From: Methylocystaceae bacterium UBA5192
Lineage (GTDB): Bacteria; Pseudomonadota; Alphaproteobacteria; Rhizobiales; Beijerinckiaceae
Direction: 5' to 3'
NCBI GenBank assembly: GCA_002412985.1
Contig: DHWC01000023.1
Location: 1 to 12,245, forward strand
DNA length: 12,245 nt
The stretch's first letter is position 1. Every line of letters starts with the position of its first letter. Of the stretch, positions 7,405 through 12,245 are shown piece after piece. The notes under the pieces are model-generated. The model had not been told where the DNA came from. It ran no database searches and was given only the letters and a program-made list of their open reading frames with translations. Made by a program: the position numbers and the translations under genes.

Positions 7405-7704
7405 TCAGTAATGTCGTTTTTGCTTTTTGCTCGGGGCAGCCTGTGCTGTTTCGTCATAAAGATCTGCAGGCGGTGCATCGAGTGTTTTAGTGTGGAGAGC
7501 GGGTTGATCGGCGTTTGGGTTGAGGGTATCGAGCGTTATATCCGGGATTTCCGTTCCGTTAGGCAGCACGCCGGTTTCCAGGAAGCCAAAGTCGTGTCGA
7601 GCGCCATAACCGCCATGACCTGGGTAGCCGGAGTAATCGCCATACTGCTGGGCGGAAAGAGGCGTTGCTACGATGAGCGCCGTGAGCATGATCTTAACTC
7701 TCAT
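7405..7704 (-). CDS. Small exported Gly/Tyr-rich protein (hypothetical)
   Basis: 99 residues; no family recognised. The signal peptide is MRVKIMLTALIVATPLSA with cleavage probably after residue 18. The mature N-terminus is rich in Gly and Tyr (QQYGDYSGYPGHGGYGA, 19-35). A more acidic, proline-containing middle follows (LPNGTEIPDITLDTLNPNAD near 47-66), and the end is basic (KKQKRHY). No cysteines, no transmembrane segment after the signal. ATG at 7704 is preceded by AAGGA at 7 bases. An ATG 27 bases further upstream (7731) lacks this site and would displace the signal peptide. A promoter-like TTGCAA-N16-TATATC lies 55-82 bases upstream. The composition suggests a disordered envelope protein, but the function is unknown. 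Confidence 0.68.
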   Translation of the reverse strand: MRVKIMLTALIVATPLSAQQYGDYSGYPGHGGYGARHDFGFLETGVLPNGTEIPDITLDTLNPNADQPALHTKTLDAPPADLYDETAQAAPSKKQKRHY

Positions 7705-8058
7705 TGAAATGTCCTTAGTAACAGTCTGCATATTTAAAATTTACGAAGATCCTTGCTAGATATAGCTTTATTGAGCAAAGTTGCAACCTTCTTTATTCTT
7801 TCTTATGAGATACTGATAAATATGCTAATTTGATATTTTGTGGTTGTAATGAGAATTTATGAAGTTAACTCATGTATTTTTATTCATCTTGAGTGAAGAT
7901 ATTCAAAAATAGATCTGTAGTCTTAGCTTAATCAATTTAATGCCTCAGGTTTCTCATGGTGTCGCGATAGATAAGAGCTTTACTTTCTCTCAGTGCTTTT
8001 TTCTTGAAAATTTCAAAAAAATCTTTAGGTGAAGAGATCAAAAGGAGAGATTTAGATA
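7705..8058. other. AT-rich divergent intergenic region
   Basis: The spacer separates the minus-strand 99-residue protein from the plus-strand 90-residue protein and must hold promoters for both. The minus promoter is entered separately. For the plus gene I see no convincing pair of boxes. An inverted repeat TTGAAA-A-TTTCAA at 8004-8016, about 45 bases before the ATG, could be a regulator site. No ORF with a ribosome site was found. Confidence 0.45.
7759..7786 (-). promoter_or_regulatory. Sigma-70-type promoter for the 99-residue exported protein
   Basis: On the minus strand TTGCAA (7781-7786) and TATATC (7759-7764) are separated by 16 bases. A start near 7752 would give a leader of about 48 bases to the ATG at 7704. 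This is a match by eye only. Confidence 0.45.
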
Positions 8059-8331
8059 ATGAATTTATATCTAATCAGGACGTTGGCGGCAGTCGTCGCC
8101 TTATTTATTGTAACTCCTGTATTTGCAGTGAGTAAAATAAATACGCAATTGATATCCATTATCCGATCTGCGGGTTATAAGTGTCAGGAGCCTGTGACAG
8201 AAATAGAAGAGGAGCTTGCGTCTGCCCCACAGGAAAGAGCCTGGATCGTCGAGTGTAAAAATGCAGCCTATAAGGTTCTGCCACTTCCCCATTATAGTTA
8301 TCACGTTGAGGTTTTAGAATTACCAGAATAA
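8059..8331 (+). CDS. Small exported two-cysteine protein (hypothetical)
   Basis: 90 residues; I do not recognise the family. The signal peptide covers about residues 1-23 (MNLYLIRTLAAVVALFIV, then TPVFA before VSK). The mature part of about 67 residues has exactly two cysteines, Cys42 in GYKCQEP and Cys66 in WIVECKNAAYKVL, likely to form a periplasmic disulfide, and ends with an alternating YHVEVLELPE strand. The pattern resembles a small alpha/beta domain in which W-x-V-x-C and Y-K-V form strands. AAAGGAG lies upstream with a long spacing of about 11 bases. The stop is 51 bases before the cyclic-nucleotide-binding-fold gene, so the two may be co-transcribed, although the second has a weak ribosome site. 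Confidence 0.75.
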   Translation: MNLYLIRTLAAVVALFIVTPVFAVSKINTQLISIIRSAGYKCQEPVTEIEEELASAPQERAWIVECKNAAYKVLPLPHYSYHVEVLELPE

Positions 8332-8382
8332 AAATGCGCTTTCGATTTATGCGTATCAAATAAAGAATAGAAAGATAGTTTT

Positions 8383-8826
8383 ATGGATATATTGGAATTT
8401 AGTAAAGACTTTCCGCTACAGGTTTTTCCTCATGGAACTATTTTGCTCGAAGAAGGAAGTCGTAAAAATCTTCTCTATGTCCTCCTCGAAGGAAAAATTG
8501 AGATTTCAAAAGGTGCTGTTGCTTTAGCAAGTGTTGCGACAAGAGGAGCGCTTTTGGGTGAAATCTCACTCTTAACCGATATGCCACACAGTGCGACATG
8601 TCGATGTGTGGGCGAGGTTAAGGCCTATACAATCCCTGTTGACGCATCTTTTTTTGAAAAAAATCCAAAGTTTCTATTATATATTGCCAAAGATCTTGCA
8701 CGAAAATTAAATAAAGCGACCTTATCTCTGACGACAACATCAGAGAGTGGCGCGCCAAGAGATCCTTCTGAATTACGTCGTAAGACTGAGCAGATGGATG
8801 CGATTTTGAAAGAGCTCTATGAATAA
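8383..8826 (+). CDS. Stand-alone cyclic nucleotide-binding-domain (CRP-like) protein without HTH
   Basis: 147 residues forming one cNMP-binding beta-roll: FPHGTILLEEGSRKNLLYVLLEGKIEIS (15-42) is the front of the roll, and GALLGEISLLTDMPHSATCRC (55-75) is the phosphate-binding cassette. The cassette keeps Gly59-Glu60 but has His69 where nucleotide-binding members have Arg, so classical cAMP/cGMP binding is doubtful. A helical tail (YIAKDLARKLNKAT, later LRRKTEQMDAILKELYE) is too short for a DNA-binding HTH and looks suited to dimerisation or partner binding. It is not a Crp/Fnr transcription factor; small proteins of this type can act as regulatory subunits or sensors. No signal peptide, so cytoplasmic. 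The ribosome site is weak. No transporter or kinase partner is adjacent; a possible partner is unknown. Confidence 0.85.
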   Translation: MDILEFSKDFPLQVFPHGTILLEEGSRKNLLYVLLEGKIEISKGAVALASVATRGALLGEISLLTDMPHSATCRCVGEVKAYTIPVDASFFEKNPKFLLYIAKDLARKLNKATLSLTTTSESGAPRDPSELRRKTEQMDAILKELYE

Positions 8827-8908
8827 ATTTTTTTTATATTAGCGGAATGAAGGCTAAGTAACTGATTGCAAAAATTGATTTATTTAATTCCTAAAGAATA
8901 GGAATGAA

Positions 8909-10177
8909 CTATAAGCTATCTTCGTTTAAAATATTCTCTGGGTGAGACCAGAAATCGACAAGATTTTTTGTGCCGAAACGAGAGATTGAGAATTCTGACA
9001 AATCAAATTCTTGCGTTCTCCCGGTTGTGATCAATTCAGAGATAAGTTCTCCAAAAGCGGGAGCATATTTAAGCGCCTGACCTCCGCCTAAACAGTGATA
9101 TAGATTCTCAATTTGATCATCCTGACCCAAAATAAATTTAAGATCGGGCGTAATGTCAAAATATGAGACATAACCGCCGGCATAAAGCGGTTTGCCAATG
9201 GCTGGAAAACGATTGACGACCTTATCGCTGTAATGTTGCAACTGCGCGTAGGTAACCGCATAATTGCTTGCATCATAAATGATATCTGAGCCGAGCGGAT
9301 TCATCAGGCTATAGCTAAAACTTGAAGAAATATGTGAAACGTTGCGTTTACGTGGCTGATGCATATGAAGGATAGATCCTCTCCATCGGCGAAAATATGC
9401 TCTATTTATAAAATCGGCAATAATTGGTAAATTAGTTGGAAGATCTGCCGCGCTTATAAGCCAATTAGCTGCATATACAGGTTCCAATGCGATGGGAATA
9501 TCCAGACCAAGTTGAGCGAATAATCGAGGACTCCATCCGCCTGATGCGTTGATAACATGCGTGCAATTAATCTTACCTTTAGAGGTTATTACGCTGTTGA
9601 TCTTGCCTGAATGATCCGTTGTGAAGCTCGTAACTTCAGTATGCTCTTTCACGTCAACTTTATTAAGAGACAGTGCTTGTTGCATAGCCTGTAATATGCC
9701 TGATGCCTCTAGTTGTAAGACGTCAGGTTCGAAATAATAGAGTTCATCTTCATCTAGACGTATCTGTCCTGAAGTAAGACTTTTGGCTTTCTTGTTATCG
9801 ATTGGATAGAATTCAATGTGATTATCCTGCATCTTTTGTGCAAGTTGACGCCAAGCATTAGGCGTTTTTTGCTTATAACTATTTTTTCCAATCCATATTG
9901 CGCCTGTTTGGCTCAAAGGCGCGGTAACGCCCCATATATTTTTCAGTTCTTTCCAATATTGGGTTGATTTTTTTGCCACACGTGCTGCAATAGGCGAAGA
10001 ATTTGCTGAACGCACAATGGCGCTGTGTCGAGAACTCAGCCCAGCTCCGAGAACAGCTTTTTCAATTAAGCAGATACGGTGGTAATCAGTTGTCTTAAGC
10101 GCTCGCGCCAAAGACACAGCGCAGGCGACGCCAAGACAACCGCCGCCAATGATCACAGTATGATAAGCGTCCTTCAT
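8909..10177 (-). CDS. FAD-dependent oxidoreductase, DAO family (sarcosine oxidase beta/D-amino-acid oxidase-like)
   Basis: 422 residues. VIIGGGCLGVACAVSLARAL (8-27) is the N-terminal Rossmann FAD-binding motif GxGxxG, and ICLIEK (35-40) ends at the acidic ribose-binding residue. LGAGLSSRHSAIVRSANSS (43-61) matches the pyrophosphate-side loop of sarcosine oxidase beta-like proteins. VINASGGWSPRLFAQLG (208-224) is the second FAD segment, and GYVSYFDITPDLKFILG plus NLYHCLGGGQALKYAPAFGE (358-377) are the typical C-terminal part. Such enzymes oxidise secondary amines, N-methyl or D-amino acids, or 2-hydroxy acids, using oxygen or an electron carrier; the substrate cannot be told. The ATG at 10177 follows an in-frame TAA 9 bases upstream, so it is the earliest ATG, yet no Shine-Dalgarno is visible. 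It is a single-gene unit convergent with the cyclic-nucleotide-domain gene. Confidence 0.85.
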   Translation of the reverse strand: MKDAYHTVIIGGGCLGVACAVSLARALKTTDYHRICLIEKAVLGAGLSSRHSAIVRSANSSPIAARVAKKSTQYWKELKNIWGVTAPLSQTGAIWIGKNSYKQKTPNAWRQLAQKMQDNHIEFYPIDNKKAKSLTSGQIRLDEDELYYFEPDVLQLEASGILQAMQQALSLNKVDVKEHTEVTSFTTDHSGKINSVITSKGKINCTHVINASGGWSPRLFAQLGLDIPIALEPVYAANWLISAADLPTNLPIIADFINRAYFRRWRGSILHMHQPRKRNVSHISSSFSYSLMNPLGSDIIYDASNYAVTYAQLQHYSDKVVNRFPAIGKPLYAGGYVSYFDITPDLKFILGQDDQIENLYHCLGGGQALKYAPAFGELISELITTGRTQEFDLSEFSISRFGTKNLVDFWSHPENILNEDSL

Positions 10178-10331
10178 AACCGCAGATTAGATTGCAATAG
10201 GATATAATTGGAAAGATATAAATAAGTGGCGCTGCGCCGCACAGGATCCAGGGTGATGAGGTCCTCGGCTTATAAAAATTTAGGCCAGTAATGGCGCCTT
10301 GCCTGCTTAAAATTGGTTCGCTACGCCTCTC

Positions 10332-10361
10332 AGTATACAATTATTGAGGCAACGCCTCGAA
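10332..10361 (-). promoter_or_regulatory. Possible promoter with overlapping operator-like dyad for the FAD oxidoreductase
   Basis: On the minus strand TTCGAG (10356-10361) and TATACT (10332-10337) are 18 bases apart. The perfect dyad GAGGC-aac-GCCTC (10346-10358) lies in the spacer and overlaps the -35 box, where a repressor or MerR-like activator could bind. The -35 box is a poor match, so this is tentative. Confidence 0.3.
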
Positions 10362-10459
10362 GCTGAGAATTAAGGCTCCGAGGGAGAGTAGCTGTCATTC
10401 TCAAATAAATTCATTCACTTATCAGATTGGGACCTAGTCATGTCATGAGGTGTTTAAAG

Positions 10460-10495
10460 ATGAAAAAAATAAATTTAACCTTGCGCCTGTGTTGA
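10460..10495 (+). other. Possible leader peptide ORF (11 codons)
   Basis: ATG at 10460 preceded by GAGGTG at about 7-8 bases, encoding MKKINLTLRLC then TGA. It lies 76 bases before the orphan terminator. Three leucine codons alternate with other residues. It could be a translated attenuator leader, but an ORF this short arises easily by chance. Confidence 0.2.
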
Positions 10496-10571
10496 CATTG
10501 CGGATTAGTCTGGGCTTTGCCACATTCAATTAAGCTGCACTGAGATTAGTCCCCTTGGTCCAGCTGTTGGG

Positions 10572-10613
10572 CGTCAGGCTTCTGATCATTTCAGAGGCCT
10601 GACGTACCTTTTT
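10572..10613 (+). terminator. Strong intrinsic terminator with no gene upstream
   Basis: CGTCAGGCTTCTGA (10572-10585) pairs over 14 bp, with one G-U, to TCAGAGGCCTGACG (10591-10604) around loop TCATT. TACCTTTTT follows on the + strand. The next + gene upstream ends at 8826, and the next downstream starts at 10791, so this hairpin must end a small RNA or attenuate a long leader. Confidence 0.8.
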
Positions 10614-10790
10614 ATGAGATTGTCGATCGACATAAGCCGATGAGTCTCTTCTGATCGCCTGGATTTCGGTGTTTATTTTACTGAAAAATGTTTAGGCCTC
10701 TCGCTCCTATAACTTTAAGAGTAATCAAACGATTATGTTGCGGGAAGCATATTCGTGTTATGTTTTGACTGGCCAGAATAAATTTTCACC

Positions 10791-11804
10791 ATGACTTCTA
10801 AACTCGAGCAAACGATGTCCGCGATGGTTCTAGAAGAGCCCGGCGCGCAGCTCGTTTTTCAAAGCCTAGACCTTCCAATACCTGGAAAAAACGAGATCCG
10901 GATTCTTATTGAAGCATGTGGCGTTTGCCGAACGGATTTGCATATTATGGATGGGGAATTAATCCATCCGCGTCTACCGCTAATTCTTGGGCATGAAATT
11001 GTTGGAAGAGTTGACGCGCTGGGGATAGAGGTAACAAATTTCTATCTTGGACAAAGGGTTGGCGTACCTTGGCTTGGCCATAGTTGCGGTCGTTGCGCTT
11101 ATTGCCAAACAGCGCGTGAAAATCTTTGTGATGATCCTTTATTTACCGGTTATACGCGAGATGGCGGTTATGCAACGCATACTATTGCAGACGCGTCATA
11201 TAGTTTTCCTTTGCCAGAAAATATTGCTCCTGAAAATCTAGCGCCATTGTTATGTGCAGGGTTAATTGGATGGCGTACGCTGAAATTAGCGGGTGACGTT
11301 CGGACAATTGGGATTTACGGTTTTGGCGCAGCAGCGCATATCGTCGCCCAAGTTGCGCTTCATAAAGGGATGCGGGTTCACGCCTTTGTCCGCCCAGGCG
11401 ATGATGCAGCAGTCCAATTTGCCTTGTCTCTGGGGGTTACCACCGCCCAAGACTCAAATCAGCCTCCGCCAGAATTCTTAGACGCAGCGCTTATTTTTGC
11501 GCCCGTTGGGTCGCTTGTGCCAATTGCCTTAGCCGCAACGAAAAAAGGCGGGTCCGTTATATGTGGCGGCATCCATATGAGTGAAATCCCAGCTTTTGAT
11601 TATGCGCTTTTATGGGAAGAACGGAAACTGCTCTCTGTAGCTAATTTGACGCGTCAAGATGCAGAAGAGTTTCTGGCTTTTGCAGAAAAATATCACTTTG
11701 ACATGCGGATAACACGCTACCCCTTGCTTAAAGCAAATGAAGCGACGCAGGATTTAAGAGCAGGCAGAATTCAGGGCGCGGCCGTCTTGATGCCTCAAAT
11801 CTAA
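10791..11804 (+). CDS. Zinc-dependent alcohol dehydrogenase, MDR family (AdhA-like)
   Basis: 337 residues. Catalytic zinc ligands are Cys46 in ACGVCRTDLH, His68-Glu69 in LILGHEIVG, and probably Cys155 in APLLCAG. The structural zinc site has four cysteines: Cys99, Cys102, Cys105 and Cys113 (HSCGRCAYCQTARENLC). The cofactor motif is IGIYGFGAAAHIVAQVA (173-189), where the last Gly of GxGxxG is replaced by Ala182, as in the zinc-binding alcohol dehydrogenase subgroup with short, about 330-residue chains. It should interconvert alcohols and aldehydes with NAD(P) in the cytoplasm; the substrate is unknown. The ATG at 10791 has no clear ribosome site. ATG at 10815 follows a GAG at about 8 bases and also fits, starting MSAMVLEEPG, so the first eight residues are uncertain. 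An extended -10-like TGTTATGTT precedes the gene at about 10756-10764. Confidence 0.9.
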   Translation: MTSKLEQTMSAMVLEEPGAQLVFQSLDLPIPGKNEIRILIEACGVCRTDLHIMDGELIHPRLPLILGHEIVGRVDALGIEVTNFYLGQRVGVPWLGHSCGRCAYCQTARENLCDDPLFTGYTRDGGYATHTIADASYSFPLPENIAPENLAPLLCAGLIGWRTLKLAGDVRTIGIYGFGAAAHIVAQVALHKGMRVHAFVRPGDDAAVQFALSLGVTTAQDSNQPPPEFLDAALIFAPVGSLVPIALAATKKGGSVICGGIHMSEIPAFDYALLWEERKLLSVANLTRQDAEEFLAFAEKYHFDMRITRYPLLKANEATQDLRAGRIQGAAVLMPQI

Positions 11805-11840
11805 ATAGAAAAATATGCTTTTTGGTTGCGAGTAGGATAG

Positions 11841-11880
11841 GAAAAATAAAGGGAGCTAAGCACAAGGTGCTTAGCTCCCT
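11841..11880 (-). terminator. Intrinsic terminator, U-tract on the minus strand
   Basis: AGGGAGCTAAGCAC (11850-11863) and GTGCTTAGCTCCCT (11867-11880) form a perfect 14-bp stem with a 3-base loop. On the minus strand the stem is followed by TTTATTTTTC (11841-11850). On the plus strand it is followed by AATAATAAAT, which is not a U-tract. It therefore best ends a minus-strand transcript, although it may also hold the 3' end of the alcohol dehydrogenase mRNA. Confidence 0.75.
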
Positions 11881-12027
11881 AATAATAAATTAATAAAATT
11901 CTTTCGGTGTAAAATACTTTGATATAAATCTATCACAGGCTGCAGAGTTAGAGTCTGCTCTTTACATCTTCACACTCATCACAAAAGGACAGAGAGAAGA
12001 GAGCTTTTAAGCAATGATGTGTGGAGA

Positions 12028-12105
12028 TCATTTCGAGATACGCCAAGGCGGCGGGATCTCGTATTGAGGAGCAGTTTTAATGTGGGAAGCGTTTCCATGT
12101 TTCAT
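12028..12105 (-). CDS. Candidate 25-codon small protein (unrecognised)
   Basis: A minus-strand ORF from ATG at 12105 to TGA at 12028-12030, with GGAG exactly 7 bases before the ATG (TTGTGGAGAATAGCC). The peptide starts MKHGNASHIKTAP and contains a proline-rich core QYEIPPPWR before ending ISK. It has no signal peptide, hydrophobic segment or cysteine. I compared it mentally with PqqA, mycofactocin and lanthipeptide precursors: it lacks the Glu-x-x-x-Tyr of PqqA and shows none of the others. A terminator on the same strand follows 148 bases after the stop, which would make a transcript of a few hundred bases with a long 3' region. Possible roles are a leader peptide, a dual-function small RNA or a modified-peptide precursor; none is shown. 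A competing 14-codon ORF on the + strand overlaps it. Confidence 0.4.
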   Translation of the reverse strand: MKHGNASHIKTAPQYEIPPPWRISK

Positions 12106-12245
12106 GGCTATTCTCCACAACTAACCCCAATAGACTAAGCCGATTTTTTATTCTGGCAAGTAAAATTAAATTAATTTTCTGCTGCGCCGCAATAGTCCTT
12201 GACTAGGAACTTTGCAGGCACGCATCGAGTTTTTTGAAGAAACGC

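Larger units (their letters stand above)
10178..10790. other. 613-base spacer between divergent oxidoreductase genes
   Basis: No convincing protein gene. It contains, left to right: AT-rich leader of the FAD enzyme; GCTGCGCCGCA at 10231-10241, repeated exactly at 12181-12191; a cluster of dyads with a possible minus-strand promoter (10325-10402); an 11-codon leader-like ORF (10460-10495); an orphan plus-strand terminator (10572-10613); and the upstream region of the alcohol dehydrogenase. Confidence 0.6.
11805..12245. other. 441-base 3' region without a long ORF
   Basis: After the alcohol dehydrogenase the window has only short ORFs. I see a perfect hairpin at 11850-11880, a minus-strand 25-codon ORF at 12028-12105, the GCTGCGCCGCA element shared with the 10.2-kb spacer, and overlapping inverted repeats TAGTC-ctt-GACTA and TCCT-tgact-AGGA near 12193-12208. 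Confidence 0.55.

Noticed and set aside
7411..7707. 98-codon plus-strand ORF opposite the 99-residue exported protein
   Set aside because: It has no ribosome site or recognisable features, while the minus-strand gene has a signal peptide, ribosome site and promoter.
8887..8905. ATTCCT/AGGAAT hairpin between convergent genes as a terminator
   Set aside because: Only 6 AT-leaning base pairs and no U-tract on either strand.
10095..10340. 81-codon minus-strand ORF overlapping the FAD oxidoreductase start
   Set aside because: Different frame from the real gene, unusual composition and no ribosome site; it only spans the leader.
10526..10588. 19-codon minus-strand ORF starting MIRSLTPNSW, considered as a transposase remnant
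   Set aside because: It runs through the terminator hairpin and matches no transposase motif I can defend.
12028..12105. Identification of the 25-codon ORF as a PQQ precursor (pqqA)
   Set aside because: It lacks the conserved Glu-x-x-x-Tyr pair, and no pqq genes are in the window.
12080..12124. 14-codon plus-strand ORF (MWEAFPCFMAILHN) with a good GAGGAG site
   Set aside because: Shorter than the opposing 25-codon ORF, and no plus-strand terminator follows; kept only as a competing reading.
12171..12245. Minus-strand open frame from the window edge as the end of another gene
   Set aside because: All three minus frames are open for 13-25 codons here, so none can be preferred.

Overview
The window looks like chromosomal DNA of a Gram-negative, aerobic proteobacterium, most likely an alphaproteobacterium. 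This is inferred from gene families, Sec-type signal peptides on periplasmic proteins and strong Shine-Dalgarno sites. Base composition is moderate to low in GC, with very AT-rich spacers. I cannot name the genus. There are no insertion sequences, CRISPR arrays, tRNA or rRNA genes, or phage genes. It reads as ordinary chromosome with a few poorly characterised small genes.

Positions 1-2634 (+ strand) hold a compact sulfur-related operon. It starts with the C-terminal end of a sulfide:quinone-oxidoreductase-like flavoprotein, which overlaps a TauE/SafE anion exporter. An AhpD/carboxymuconolactone-decarboxylase-like protein, a DsrE-like sulfur-carrier protein and a Met/His/Gly-rich Spy-family periplasmic protein follow. 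A strong bidirectional terminator ends the operon. A plausible reading is sulfide oxidation at the membrane, sulfur handling through thiol proteins, export of a sulfur oxyanion, and protection of the periplasm from metal or thiol stress.

Positions 2651-4931 (- strand) hold a periplasmic cyclophilin and a two-domain GNAT acetyltransferase/carbon-nitrogen hydrolase. Reading + again, 5187-6638 is a succinate-semialdehyde-type aldehyde dehydrogenase.

Positions 6639-8826 are a region of small genes in AT-rich DNA: an 84-residue exported protein with a heptad repeat, a convergent 99-residue exported protein, a 90-residue exported protein with two cysteines, and a stand-alone cyclic-nucleotide-binding-fold protein. 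Positions 8909-10177 (-) encode a DAO-family FAD oxidoreductase. Positions 10791-11804 (+) encode a zinc-dependent alcohol dehydrogenase.

The least explained DNA is the 613-base spacer at 10178-10790 and the 441 bases after the alcohol dehydrogenase. The first has overlapping dyads next to a possible promoter, and an orphan intrinsic terminator that implies a small RNA or attenuated leader. The second has a 25-codon minus-strand ORF with a very good ribosome binding site, followed by a perfect 14-bp hairpin whose U-tract lies on the same minus strand. That short transcription unit is the best candidate here for something undescribed.
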